NCBI GenBank assembly: GCA_903871935.1
Contig: CAIQIQ010000102.1
Span: 1 to 46,034, forward strand
Origin: an uncultured Phycisphaerales bacterium
GTDB lineage: Bacteria > Planctomycetota > Phycisphaerae > Tepidisphaerales > Tepidisphaeraceae
Direction of reading: 5' to 3'
DNA: 46,034 bases
Shown here: positions 14,509-23,063 of the stretch, piece by piece
Position numbering within the stretch: position 1 is the first letter of the stretch
Layout of the letters: each line of letters begins with the position of its first letter
The notes under the pieces: generated by a model
Told to the model about the DNA's origin: nothing
The model's database searches: none
Seen by the model: the letters and a program-made list of their open reading frames with translations, nothing else
Translations under genes and position numbers: made by a program

Positions 14509-16417
14509 TACCCCAGCGCAATCATCCAGCTTCTCTCCGCTTCGCGCGGCCGTGCTCTTTGGCTGCATCGCCGTGGGGCTATTGGGCCTGGTGGCTCGCG
14601 TGGCCTATCTGCAGACCTACGGGCGCCAGCAGCAGGTGCTGCGAGCCGATCGCCAGCACCACCAGGGAGAAGTGCTGCCGGCACGGCGAGGGTCCATTTT
14701 TGATGCGAACGGGGCCCTGATTGCCGGCAGTGTGCAAGATTGCGGCGTGTATGTCGATCCGCATTTCATGCACGAGCAGTACCAGGAGCAGAACCGCTTC
14801 AACGAGATGGACAAGGACATCGCCAGGCTTGCGAACCTGCTGGAGCGCGAGCCCATGGCGCTGTCCAAGTTGATTTCGGATGAGTCGCAGCAGCGGTTCC
14901 TCCGGATCAGCGAAGCCGTCGATGAACGTACAGCCCAGGCGGTCAAGGCGCTGAAGCTTCCGGGCGTCGGCCTGATGCCCATGAATCGACGGGTGTATCC
15001 GATGGGGTCGCTGGCGGCACATATCATCGGCGGCGTTCAGCCTGACCAGATCGGCCTGGACGGGCTGGAGATGAAGTATGACAAACTGCTGGCCGGCAAA
15101 GATGGCTATCAGCGTATCCTGAAGGATGCCCGCCGGCGCGGCCTGGGTGTGTCGGAAGATGATTATGTGGAGCCTCAGCACGGGCAGCATCTGGTGCTGA
15201 CGATCGATGCGAACATGCAGTTGATCGCCGAGCAGGAACTGGCCGCCGCGTGCAAGAAATTCAGGTCTGACAAGGGCGAAGTGATCCTGCTGGATCCGTA
15301 TACCGGCGAGGTGCTGGCGCTGGCGGATTACCCGACGTTCAGCCCGCAGGCCCCGTCCGATTCCAAGCCTGATGTTCGCCGAAACAACGCGCTGGTGTCA
15401 CCGTATGAGCCGGGATCGGCGATCAAGCCGTTTATCGTCGGGCCAGCGCTGACGCAGCAAGTAACCACTGCCAGCCGGGTCTGGCCGATCAACGCCATCT
15501 CATGGGCGACACCCTACGGCCGAAGAATCACCGATACGCACGGCTATGGGCCGCTGACCACCTGGGATGTGCTGGTAAAGAGCAGCAACATCGGCATGTC
15601 CATGCTGTCTGAGCAGATGGGCAACGCGCGGCTGCATCCGGCGCTGGTAAGTTTTGGATTTGGCAAGCGCTCCGGAATCGAGTTGCCCGGCGAGGACCCA
15701 GGCCTGATCAATCCACTGGCCCGTTGGGGCAGTCACTCGACCGAATCGGTGGCCCAGGGGTATGAGATGATGGTTACCCCGCTGCAGCTTGCCCGCGCGT
15801 TCTGCGTTTATGCGAATGGCGGCTATCTGCCGCCGATTCGCATCATCAAGGGCACGGTCGACCCCAACGGCGATATCAGGTGCCGGAATGCTGCCCCCGA
15901 TGTCTCCACGTTGTCCCGTCCGGTGACCCCGGAGGCGGCGATGCAGATCCGCCGTATCCTGGCGGATGTGCCGTTGCGCGGCACGGCAAGCGGCATCAGC
16001 CACCCGATCGCCGGAACCAAGACCTATGATGTGCCCACCTGGTACATCTGGAACATCTTTGGCAAGACGGGAACCGCCCATATCTCCGAGGGCAAGGCCG
16101 GCTACAGTGGCACTCGCTTCAATTCGACTTTCCTAGGCGCAGCGCCATATGAGAAGCCACGCCTGGTCGTCGCGATGACGCTGCATGACCCAGACCGGTC
16201 GATTGCGCACTATGGCGGCACGGTATCGGCACCGGCGTCGGCTAGGATCCTCGGACGTTGCCTTGCCTATCTGCAGGTAGAGCCTTCACCTGAATTGGAG
16301 CCGCCACCGGCAGAGGTGATGGCACACCTGGTGAACTTCGATCCGAAGATTTACCAGAAGCCGGCTAACCACCCGACCGGGGGCGAGGCCCAGGCACGTC
16401 TGAATGTACGGCACTAA
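14498..16417 (+). CDS. ftsI: Peptidoglycan transpeptidase FtsI / PBP2-type (class B penicillin-binding protein)
   Basis: A 639-residue class B PBP expected to cross-link septal peptidoglycan in the periplasm. One membrane anchor at about 15-38; dimerisation/pedestal region with RRGSIFDANG (about 64-73); transpeptidase domain from about 255. Active-site motifs: S307-A-I-K310 (SxxK) in EPGSAIKP, S362-S-N364 (SxN), and K523-T-G525 in FGKTGTAH. About 20 extra residues (PIAGTKTYDVPTWYIWNIF) precede KTG where most family members have a short loop. The tail after 590 is Pro/Glu-rich and looks unstructured. The gene overlaps ftsL-like by 11 bp and ends the cluster; no murE or mraY follows. Confidence 0.9.
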   Translation: MFTDTPAQSSSFSPLRAAVLFGCIAVGLLGLVARVAYLQTYGRQQQVLRADRQHHQGEVLPARRGSIFDANGALIAGSVQDCGVYVDPHFMHEQYQEQNRFNEMDKDIARLANLLEREPMALSKLISDESQQRFLRISEAVDERTAQAVKALKLPGVGLMPMNRRVYPMGSLAAHIIGGVQPDQIGLDGLEMKYDKLLAGKDGYQRILKDARRRGLGVSEDDYVEPQHGQHLVLTIDANMQLIAEQELAAACKKFRSDKGEVILLDPYTGEVLALADYPTFSPQAPSDSKPDVRRNNALVSPYEPGSAIKPFIVGPALTQQVTTASRVWPINAISWATPYGRRITDTHGYGPLTTWDVLVKSSNIGMSMLSEQMGNARLHPALVSFGFGKRSGIELPGEDPGLINPLARWGSHSTESVAQGYEMMVTPLQLARAFCVYANGGYLPPIRIIKGTVDPNGDIRCRNAAPDVSTLSRPVTPEAAMQIRRILADVPLRGTASGISHPIAGTKTYDVPTWYIWNIFGKTGTAHISEGKAGYSGTRFNSTFLGAAPYEKPRLVVAMTLHDPDRSIAHYGGTVSAPASARILGRCLAYLQVEPSPELEPPPAEVMAHLVNFDPKIYQKPANHPTGGEAQARLNVRH

Positions 16418-16441
16418 CTTGCGCCGGGCTCCCAAACTCCC

Positions 16442-16474
16442 TTGGTTTGTTTTCTGCATCCACCCCTATAAGAT
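16442..16474 (+). promoter_or_regulatory. Candidate clpX promoter
   Basis: TATAAGAT (16467-16474) with TTGGTT (16442-16447) 19 bp upstream. Transcription from here would start near 16480, which excludes the most upstream possible start codon (GTG 16481) and favours the ATG at 16562. Confidence 0.4.
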
Positions 16475-16561
16475 ACCCCAGTGCAATTGCCTGCCACGGG
16501 GATGGTCCCGATTGCGGCGGGTGTGTCTGAGCTTGCCACGAGGAAAGGCCGGCGAAACAGT

Positions 16562-17938
16562 ATGAGTCGAATCGGTGGAAGTGGATTGCAGCCGCCTGGC
16601 GGCGGGCAGAATATGGGCGGCTCCGGTTTCCGCAACAATACGGGCGGCGGCGGGGGCGGTGCAGGGGGTGGTGGGGGTCGGCGCGTAACCACCTGTAGCT
16701 TCTGCGGCAAGAGCTCGCGTGATGTCGGGCCGATGGTCGAAGGGCCGTCTGAGGTCTACATTTGCTCAAATTGCGTGGATCTGGCGCACAACATCATTCG
16801 CCAGGAGAAGCGCAAGGCCACCAACACCGGCCCGCTGTTCAGCAAGATTCCTGCGCCGCGGCAGATTAATGAATACCTGGACCAGTACATCATTGGTCAG
16901 GACTATGCGAAGAAAGCCCTCTCGGTCGCCGTACATAACCACTACAAACGGCTGGTAACGAACACGGAAAACGCGGCCGAGGGTGCAATCCCCGACGTCG
17001 AGATCGACAAGAGCAACGTGCTGCTGATCGGACCGACCGGGTCGGGTAAAACGCTGCTGGCCAAGACGCTGGCGAAGGTTCTGCACGTGCCGTTTGCCAT
17101 TGGCGACGCCACTACGTTGACCGAGGCCGGATATGTCGGTGAGGATGTTGAGAACATCCTGCTCAAGCTGCTGCAGAACTCCGACTTCGACCTGGAATCG
17201 GCGCAGCGCGGCATCGTCTACATTGACGAAATCGACAAGATTGCCAAGACACAGAACAACGTCTCGATCACGCGCGATGTCTCGGGTGAAGGTGTGCAGC
17301 AGGCCCTATTAAAGATGCTCGAAGGCACGCTAGCGAACATTCCGCCACAGGGTGGGAGAAAGCACCCCGAGCAGCAGTATATCCAGATGGACACGACGCA
17401 GGTGCTGTTCATCTGCGGCGGCGCATTCGTCGGCCTGGAAGACATCATCCGCAAACGCCTGGGTAAACGGCAGATTGGCTTCAATTCCGAATCCAGCCGG
17501 ATGGATACCGCCGATGAGCGGGCGCATGTGCTGGCCCAGGTGCAGCCCGAAGACCTGATCGAATTCGGCATGATTCCCGAGTTTGTCGGCCGGCTGCCGC
17601 TGGTGGCACCGCTGGAGCCGTTGGGCGCGGATTCGCTGGTCAGCATTCTTACCCAGCCGCGCAACGCCCTGGTGAAGCAGTACAAGAAGTTCTTCCGGAT
17701 GGAGGGGGCGGACCTGGAGTTTACCCCCGAAGCCCTGCGCCTGATTGCCGTGAAGGCGATGAAGCGCGACACCGGCGCCCGCGCCCTGCGGGCGGTGTGC
17801 GAAGAGATCATGCTCGACCTGATGTACCAGTTGCCCGACCAGGGTCGCGGCGGCAAGTACCTCATCGATGAGGGGATCGTGGAGGGTCGAAGCGATCTAT
17901 TTAAGATCGAGCCGGAACGGCGCAAAGAGTCGGCGTAG
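16562..17938 (+). CDS. clpX: ATP-dependent Clp protease ATP-binding subunit ClpX
   Basis: A 458-residue AAA+ unfoldase that feeds proteins to ClpP. The N-terminal zinc domain has C45-x2-C48 and C68-x2-C71. Walker A is GPTGSGKT (157-164), the pore loop is GYVG (190-193), Walker B is VYIDEID (219-225), the ClpP-docking IGF loop is in KRQIGFNS, and the sensor-2 region is [10 protein letters not shown] Gly-rich extension of about 40 residues precedes the zinc domain (two near-pure glycine runs), longer than usual. ATG 16562 is preferred; the frame is open upstream to GTG 16481. No clpP or tig lies next to it, unlike the common tig-clpP-clpX order. Confidence 0.95.
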   Translation: MSRIGGSGLQPPGGGQNMGGSGFRNNTGGGGGGAGGGGGRRVTTCSFCGKSSRDVGPMVEGPSEVYICSNCVDLAHNIIRQEKRKATNTGPLFSKIPAPRQINEYLDQYIIGQDYAKKALSVAVHNHYKRLVTNTENAAEGAIPDVEIDKSNVLLIGPTGSGKTLLAKTLAKVLHVPFAIGDATTLTEAGYVGEDVENILLKLLQNSDFDLESAQRGIVYIDEIDKIAKTQNNVSITRDVSGEGVQQALLKMLEGTLANIPPQGGRKHPEQQYIQMDTTQVLFICGGAFVGLEDIIRKRLGKRQIGFNSESSRMDTADERAHVLAQVQPEDLIEFGMIPEFVGRLPLVAPLEPLGADSLVSILTQPRNALVKQYKKFFRMEGADLEFTPEALRLIAVKAMKRDTGARALRAVCEEIMLDLMYQLPDQGRGGKYLIDEGIVEGRSDLFKIEPERRKESA

Positions 17939-18010
17939 GCGATCGCTGCGGTTTTCCGTGCCGTTCAGGCAGGGCGATGTGGTAGGATGCTTCCCATCAC
18001 GGGAGGAGCC

Positions 18011-18988
18011 ATGCCAGCCAATCTGACGCCGGTCTACGAGAAGGCGGAACAACGCTACAAGGCGGCCGCCACGGATGATGAGAAGCTCGACGCGCTGCGG
18101 GAGATGTTCGCCACCATCCCCAAGCACAAGGGGACGGAGAAACTTCAGGCGGAGATCAAACGCAAGATCAGCCGCATCCGCAAAGCGGTTTCTCGGGCAC
18201 CCCAGAAGGCACAAGACCTGTTCCACATTCCGCGCGCCGGCGCGGGGCAGGTGGTGCTGGTGGGAACACCCAATGTCGGCAAGAGCGCCATCGTCCAGAA
18301 GACAACCGGGGCGCATGTGAAGGTGACTGAGTTTCCGTTTGCCACCACGGTGCCGGTGCCGGGCATGTGCCACTTTGAACAGGTGCAGATCGAACTGGTG
18401 GATACGCCTCCGGTGACAGCCGACCATATCCCCAGTGGGCTTCTGGGCACGATCCGGGCGGCCGACATCGTGGCCATTGTTGTGGACGCGACGGCCGAGG
18501 CGCTGGATGAGGCGGAGGCGGCGCTGGGCGTGCTCCGTGGGCGCGATCTGATCTTGCGGACGGTTCCGATCAGTGAGCTGGATCCCAGTGACCCTGCCGA
18601 TCATTGTGCCATGCTGGTGGTCAATAAGTTGGACATCGGCGAAGCGGGCGTGGTGGAGACGCTGCGCGAGCTGTATGGGCCGGAACTGGAGGTCTTCGGC
18701 GTATCAGCGCAGACAGGCGAAGGGATGGAGAAGTGGATCGCCAGAATATGGGAACTGCTGGCGAGCATCCGCGTGTTCACCAAGGAGCCCGGTGAGCCGG
18801 CCGAGATGACCAAGCCATACACGCTGCCGATCGGTTCAACGGTGGAGGATCTGGCCCATGAGATTCACCGCGACTTGCCGGCGAAGATGAAGTTCGCGCG
18901 CGTCTGGGGCGAGGGCCGGCATAGCGGGATGCAGGTGCATCGAACCGAGGAACTGAAGGATCGGGATGTGGTGGAGATTCATGAGTAG
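18011..18988 (+). CDS. DRG/Obg-like GTPase with C-terminal TGS domain
   Basis: A 325-residue GTP-binding protein. A helical, basic N-terminal region (about 1-75) is followed by the G domain: G1 GTPNVGKS (85-92), G3 DTPP (131-134, with P in place of the usual G), G4 NKLD (205-208) and G5 VSAQTGEG. Residues about 262-325 form a TGS domain (YTLPIGSTVEDLAHEIHRDL ... DRDVVEIHE), linking it to the archaeal/eukaryotic DRG branch of the Obg superfamily, usually ribosome-associated. ATG 18011, 4 bp after GGGAGGAG, is chosen over the upstream in-frame ATG 17987. The DTPP variation and the long spacer between G1 and G3 are typical of bacterial DRG-like members. It is likely monocistronic. Confidence 0.85.
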   Translation: MPANLTPVYEKAEQRYKAAATDDEKLDALREMFATIPKHKGTEKLQAEIKRKISRIRKAVSRAPQKAQDLFHIPRAGAGQVVLVGTPNVGKSAIVQKTTGAHVKVTEFPFATTVPVPGMCHFEQVQIELVDTPPVTADHIPSGLLGTIRAADIVAIVVDATAEALDEAEAALGVLRGRDLILRTVPISELDPSDPADHCAMLVVNKLDIGEAGVVETLRELYGPELEVFGVSAQTGEGMEKWIARIWELLASIRVFTKEPGEPAEMTKPYTLPIGSTVEDLAHEIHRDLPAKMKFARVWGEGRHSGMQVHRTEELKDRDVVEIHE

Positions 18989-18990
18989 GG

Positions 18991-20454
18991 TCACACGCCC
19001 TTTCGCCAGCCCTTATCCTCGCGCATCTTGAGTGTCACACACAAAGCTCCATCGGGGGTCGTCGCCTGTGCACACGACCATTGCACGGGATACTCCATGC
19101 CGGCCGGTGTGATCAGTTTTGCTGTCAGGTGCACCGTCTTGCCGGTATAGCCGTCAGGAAGAATAAACGATGCCTGACGCAGCCTGCCGGCGAAGGGCTG
19201 TCCCGAATCCAAGGTTCCCGAGGCAAGGGTCTTCCCATCTTCCGATCGCACAGCCACATGCAGTTGTCCCGGAACTCCCGCAACTCCATCATTGCAAAAC
19301 GCCGCAATCAGCTCATCCTTACCATCGCGAATCCGCTGCCAGACCCAACTCGGTCGTACCCGGTAGCCCAATCTCGATCGCAGTGTGTCAAACCCCAGCG
19401 GATTGCGCCGGTGAAACGCCGCCAGGTTGTCGCCTTCAGTCCACAAGGCCCAATAGCTTGCCCCCACATCCAATGCGTGCAGCATGTACTTTTCCGTACT
19501 GAGCAGACCGGCACTGTCCACTTCGGTCCCGCGTCCCTCCAGCTTGTAGTGACGGAAACTGCCATCCTCAATAATGGCCGGCAGAGTTGGCGGCCGAGTC
19601 GAGATCATGTGAATCTGGATCGGCTCCTCCACGTAGATGCTGTCCGTTCTCAACCAGCACCCTGCCTTGATGCAGTAGTCCTGCACCTCGCGGTTCCCGA
19701 CGCTGCTGATGTCCGGCTGCGTATTCACCGCCAGCGGCGTCTTCTTCCAGATATCAAGCTGCAGCTGCGTCATCGCCATCATCGTCCTGGCGGCCGTGGC
19801 ATAGTCAGCAAAAGGATTCGGCACGTTTCCCGTATGTCCTTCGCCCCAGAACCCGTACATCATCAGGTCGGCAAATTCGATCAGCGGGTTCCCATCGAAA
19901 TCTCGCGCCAGCAGGTCATTCAATTCCCTGACTGCGGTCAGGAACACGGGGTCATCGTACTTGGGCTCCATGAAGTCGAAATCGGATACGATATCGCCAC
20001 CCCTTGATGCCTTGCCCACGTTCACCATGGGGATCTTGCCCTTCAGGAAGTCGGGCATGGCAATCTCCTTCGGCTGGAAGTTGGGCGAAGAGAGTTGAAT
20101 CCGGAAACTGACGCGCTTGCCATGGCGCTTCGCCGCGTCGAGGGTTAGTGCCCATACCGGGTCATAATCAAGCCGGCCGGCCTGTTTCTGGATGTCGCGC
20201 CAGTCGCAGCGAATGTACAGCACATCGACAAAGGGCAGACTCGCCAGCTTCTCCACTTCTTCCGCCAGTGGAGATGCGCCGCTACGGGCAAGGGTTGAAG
20301 GGCCATTCTCCTCCCAGGTATACCCAAGCAACCCGACGCCGTAATTCTTGAGGGGCTTATTCGAGGCGGTCGTCCCGGCGATCGGCCGCCAGCCGTCATC
20401 CTGTTCGATGCCGAAGGGGCCTTGATCGAGCGAACCTTTCTTCTCCAGTGCCAT
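18991..20454 (-). CDS. Putative glycoside-hydrolase-like TIM-barrel protein
   Basis: A 487-residue protein without a signal peptide. Residues about 30-380 have the look of a TIM-barrel glycosidase: conserved acidic/aromatic stretches such as YIRCDWRDIQ, ADLMMYGFWGEGHTGN and YWALWTEGDNLAAF. The GFWGE segment ends a strand with a Glu in a place typical of a catalytic acid. A beta-sandwich of about 90 residues (VRSEDGKTLASGTLDSGQPF...) follows. It resembles DUF4832/beta-galactosidase-like proteins, but no exact family is claimed. ATG 20454 follows GGTGAGGAGAG; the frame is open 14 codons further. It is divergent from hisC (109 bp). Confidence 0.55.
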   Translation of the reverse strand: MALEKKGSLDQGPFGIEQDDGWRPIAGTTASNKPLKNYGVGLLGYTWEENGPSTLARSGASPLAEEVEKLASLPFVDVLYIRCDWRDIQKQAGRLDYDPVWALTLDAAKRHGKRVSFRIQLSSPNFQPKEIAMPDFLKGKIPMVNVGKASRGGDIVSDFDFMEPKYDDPVFLTAVRELNDLLARDFDGNPLIEFADLMMYGFWGEGHTGNVPNPFADYATAARTMMAMTQLQLDIWKKTPLAVNTQPDISSVGNREVQDYCIKAGCWLRTDSIYVEEPIQIHMISTRPPTLPAIIEDGSFRHYKLEGRGTEVDSAGLLSTEKYMLHALDVGASYWALWTEGDNLAAFHRRNPLGFDTLRSRLGYRVRPSWVWQRIRDGKDELIAAFCNDGVAGVPGQLHVAVRSEDGKTLASGTLDSGQPFAGRLRQASFILPDGYTGKTVHLTAKLITPAGMEYPVQWSCAQATTPDGALCVTLKMREDKGWRKGV

Positions 20455-20563
20455 AGCTCTCTCCTCACCTTGAATGTGAGCCTGCGATAATCCCACAAAC
20501 CTCGGATGCCGTACAGAGCCGGGCGATCATTGCCCGGCGGTGCATCAGCAATACAATGCGGCC

Positions 20564-21613
20564 ATGCCGCTTAAGTTTGTCAGACCAGCGATCCAGAGGA
20601 TGGCCGGGTATACGCCGGGCGAACAGCCCGCCCCTGGCACGCGCATCATCAAGCTCAATACCAACGAAAACCCGTTCCCGCCCAGCCCCAAGGTGATGGA
20701 GGCGATCCGCAATGTGCAGGGCGAACAGCTTCGCCGCTATCCCGATCCCAATTCGCGGGCGTTCTGCCAGATGGCGGCCAAGGTGCTGGGCGTCGAGCCG
20801 GAGATGATCATCACCGGCAACGGCTCGGATGATGTCCTGGCATTTGCCCTGATGACCTTTGTCTCGCCCGGTGCGGTCCTGGCGTATCCCGACCCGACGT
20901 ATTCGCTTTACCCCGTGCTGGCCGACCTGGATGAGGTCAAGACAGCTCCCGTGCCCTGGCTGGATGGGTGGAAGCTGCCGATTGATGCGCTGGTCGCGAC
21001 CAAAGCCAATGCCATCTTCCTGGCCAATCCCAACGCCCCCTCCGGTACGGCGGTGCCGGTGGATCAGATCGAGGCCCTGGCGAAGCGCTACGATGGGCTG
21101 GTGCTGGTGGATGAGGCGTACGCCGACTTTGCCGATGGCAACTGCATCGAGCTGGTGAATCGATACGAAAACGTGGTAGTGAGCCGGACGCTCTCTAAGG
21201 CATACAGTCTGGCCGGTCTGCGCTTTGGCTTTGCCATTGGCCAGAAGCATGTCATCGCTGAGATGAACAAGGCGAAGGACAGCTATCCCTGCGATGCGAT
21301 CTCGATCGCGGCCGCGACGGCCGCCCTGGCCGACCAGGAGTATGCCCGCAAGACATGGGACCACATCAAGCGCGAGCGTTTTCGGCTGACGACCGAGCTG
21401 ACGCGAATGGGTTGGTGCGTCATCCCTAGCCAGGCGAACTTCCTCTTCGCGACCGTCCCCGGCGGCCGGGGCAAGGAATGCTACGAGCATCTCAAGAGCA
21501 AAGGCATCCTCGTCCGCTACTTCGACAAGCCCGGCCAGCGCGACAAGGTCCGCATCAGCGTCGGGACCATCGAGCAGGATGATGAGCTCTTGGCGCTGCT
21601 GCGGGCAATGTAA
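20564..21613 (+). CDS. hisC: Histidinol-phosphate aminotransferase
   Basis: A 349-residue PLP-dependent class I/II aminotransferase that converts imidazole-acetol phosphate and glutamate to histidinol phosphate. Seen: the substrate region KLNTNENPFPPSPKV, the RRYPDPNS segment, NGSDD, NPNAPSG (about 155-161), D183 of VDEAYADF, the PLP lysine K212 in SRTLSKAYSLAGLRFG, and a C-terminal VRYFDKPGQRDKVRISVG with the substrate-binding Arg. ATG 20564 is preferred, though GTG 20540 is also in frame and neither has a clear ribosome site. No other his gene is near, so it is an orphan member of the pathway. Confidence 0.9.
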   Translation: MPLKFVRPAIQRMAGYTPGEQPAPGTRIIKLNTNENPFPPSPKVMEAIRNVQGEQLRRYPDPNSRAFCQMAAKVLGVEPEMIITGNGSDDVLAFALMTFVSPGAVLAYPDPTYSLYPVLADLDEVKTAPVPWLDGWKLPIDALVATKANAIFLANPNAPSGTAVPVDQIEALAKRYDGLVLVDEAYADFADGNCIELVNRYENVVVSRTLSKAYSLAGLRFGFAIGQKHVIAEMNKAKDSYPCDAISIAAATAALADQEYARKTWDHIKRERFRLTTELTRMGWCVIPSQANFLFATVPGGRGKECYEHLKSKGILVRYFDKPGQRDKVRISVGTIEQDDELLALLRAM

Positions 21614-21623
21614 ATGTAGTGGC

Positions 21624-21642
21624 CCGACTCCTGCGGAGTCGG
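21624..21642. terminator. Hairpin after hisC
   Basis: CCGACTCC (21624-21631), loop TGC, GGAGTCGG (21635-21642): a perfect 8-bp stem 11 bp after the hisC stop. There is no T-run, so it is at best a T-poor terminator. Confidence 0.45.
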
Positions 21643-21684
21643 ATCTGCGGGGTTCGTGAATCCTACATTCTCCATGCATGGCAT

Positions 21685-21810
21685 TGTGGATAAGTGCGCA
21701 GGTGCGCAAGTTCTCGCGCGGGTACCCCATGGATCGTAAGTAGCGTTTTCACAGGCATTTAAGGCGGAGTACGGGGAGGAGATGCGCAAGTTCGGGACGC
21801 TTGTGGATAA
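21685..21810 (+). repeat. Element B module bounded by two DnaA-box sequences
   Basis: TGTGGATAA at 21685-21693 and 21802-21810, 117 bp apart, exactly as in element A. Inside are GTGCGCAAGTT (21703-21713), GGGTACCC (21720-21727) and ATGCGCAAGTT (21782-21792). The last repeat ends 10 bp before the second box in both elements. An extra GTGCGCAGG precedes the first repeat here (21694-21702). The middle (GTAAGTAGCGTTTTCACAGG) is also partly alignable to element A. Confidence 0.7.
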
Positions 21811-21891
21811 CTCACGCCAAGGAGGAAGTATGAAGGCGGAGGATGAAGAAGGCGTGTCGCTCGCGGGCGAGACGACCCACGTACGGGGAAG

Positions 21892-22178
21892 ATGCGCAGG
21901 TTGCGTGTGCATATTCCGCGCCCATCGTAACTGGCGGTATCACAAGCCCTTACAGTCCAGTGAGGGGAGGAGGTGCGCAGGTTTCTTCCGAGAGCACCCG
22001 CCGCGTGGGGCAAACTGCGGCATGCTGGGATTCAGGCACGAACGTGGCAGAAGCGACCCCGGCGCACCGGGACAGGCTCCGCGGCCGAGCGGCGAAGGGG
22101 AAGATGCTCAGGTTAGCGCGCACAGTTGGCGGGCGGTGTGTTGCGCAGATCACCATCTATGGGAAGGTGCTCAGGTTC
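21892..22178 (+). repeat. Two additional repeat pairs of element B
   Basis: ATGCGCAGGTT (21892-21902) with GTGCGCAGGTT (21973-21983), spacing 81 bp as in element A, and the weaker ATGCTCAGGTT (22104-22114) with GTGCTCAGGTT (22168-22178), spacing 64 bp. The second copy of the first pair follows GGGGAGGAG as in the DnaA-bounded modules. These pairs have no DnaA boxes. Element B is thus an expanded form of element A. Confidence 0.6.
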
Positions 22179-22226
22179 GATGCGCATCTTCGGTGGACAC
22201 TCCTACTTGTCCGGTAGGAATAGAGG

Positions 22227-22370
22227 TATTCGGTTGTCAAATAGCGTGGCCGGTGACGGTCAGGGGGTGAGGAAAAACACGTCCCCCCATAATAAGGGGG
22301 TACTCGCAAGAATCGGCAGGCGGGAGATGAGTGTTTACAAGGGGTTAGGGGAAATCCAAAATCTTTCGCG
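22227..22370. repeat. Element B second block, shared with element A
   Basis: GTATTCGGTTGTCAAATAGC (22227-22246) differs from the element A copy at one base. A GGAAAAACAC stretch and a hairpin CCCCC...GGGGG (about 22284-22300) follow where element A has CCCT...AGGG, a compensated change. AAAATcTTTCG (about 22358-22369) matches AAAAATaTTTCG of element A. Confidence 0.6.
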
Positions 22371-22521
22371 ATTTTGGCGAGGCAAGAAGATGAAAGGGGA
22401 GCGACGAAAGGTGATGGGAAAGCGCCAAGACGTCAGGGCGGAAGGCCACTTCGGTGATCCCTGCCCATCACCTCAAGATCTGGGGCGTACCCCCGCTCCT
22501 CTTGCGGTAGTATGTCGCTCG

Positions 22522-23004
22522 ATGCATCGGTGGCTGTTCACAATCTGCGCGGCTCTGTCCCTCGTGCTCTGCGTGGCAACCGTCACAATCTGGGTACGCA
22601 GCACTTGGGTGGCAACTGTTTGGAGCCACGATGACAACCACACTTGGCTGCTCGTCCTCTCAGGGCGAGGACGCATTGGAATTGCCTGGGTATTGTCACC
22701 AAGCTGGGCTACGCCCCCAGGGGGGTGGTATGAGTGCCCCGCAGATCGGGTCTATGTTCCAGAATGGAAGAGCCTTGGCTTCGGCACATCACACGGGAAT
22801 CCGCCGGTCTTCATTCCCTACTGGTCCATCTGTCTTCTGACGGTCATTCCTCCCTACGGGTGGTTTCGGATGTATCGCCAGAATCGGCTTGGCAGACGCA
22901 AAGGTCTGTGCCCCAGATGTGGCTATGACCTGCGAGCCAGCAAAGAGCGTTGTCCGGAGTGTGGAACAGCTATTCCCACTCAGAGCCAGACCGTCAAGGA
23001 TTGA
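22522..23004 (+). CDS. Small membrane protein with C-terminal zinc ribbon (planctomycetal type)
   Basis: A 160-residue protein. Residues 1-28 are a membrane segment (MHRWLFTICAALSLVLC), followed by a W/G-rich extracytoplasmic stretch, a second membrane segment at about 102-118 (PYWSICLLTVIPPYGW), a basic RQNRLGRRKG patch, and the ribbon CPRCGYDLRASKERCPECG at about 131-149. This layout recurs in many paralogues in planctomycetal genomes; the function is unknown. The open frame extends far upstream through element B, but that part has no sensible composition; ATG 22522 begins the conserved N-terminus. No ribosome site is seen. Confidence 0.75.
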   Translation: MHRWLFTICAALSLVLCVATVTIWVRSTWVATVWSHDDNHTWLLVLSGRGRIGIAWVLSPSWATPPGGWYECPADRVYVPEWKSLGFGTSHGNPPVFIPYWSICLLTVIPPYGWFRMYRQNRLGRRKGLCPRCGYDLRASKERCPECGTAIPTQSQTVKD

Positions 23005-23063
23005 CAACCAATAGACGATGAATCAGGCTCTGTGTACCCTCAGAAGGGCGGACGGTCCAGTTA

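Larger units (their letters stand above)
21614..22521. other. Non-coding region holding element B
   Basis: About 900 bp without a convincing gene. It begins with a hairpin after hisC, then a module bounded by two DnaA boxes (21685-21810), two more pairs of GCGCAGGTT-type repeats (21892/21973 and 22104/22168), and a block shared with element A (22227-22370). The rest, to the start of the zinc-ribbon gene, has nothing recognisable apart from GAAAGG/GGGAAA-rich sequence around 22390-22430. One ATG (21830) has a good ribosome site but opens an unlikely frame across the repeats. Confidence 0.7.

Noticed and set aside
17987..18010. Eight-codon N-terminal extension of the GTPase
   Set aside because: ATG 18011 has an ideal GGGAGGAG ribosome site, while the upstream ATG 17987 has none.
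21640..21670. GGGTTCGTGAATCC resembling a tRNA T-loop after hisC
   Set aside because: No cloverleaf can be formed around it; the acceptor and anticodon arms are missing and the nearby hairpin is a simple 8-bp stem.
21703..22178. Regularly spaced GCGCAGGTT copies resembling a CRISPR array
   Set aside because: Spacing is irregular (about 64-131 bp), the repeat is only 9-11 bp, the sequence between copies is itself partly conserved, and there are no cas genes.
21830..22270. Protein-coding gene from ATG 21830 with a good ribosome site
   Set aside because: The frame runs through the repeat pairs, its translation is rich in Cys, Arg and Gly without any fold-like pattern, and the other copy of the element lacks the start.
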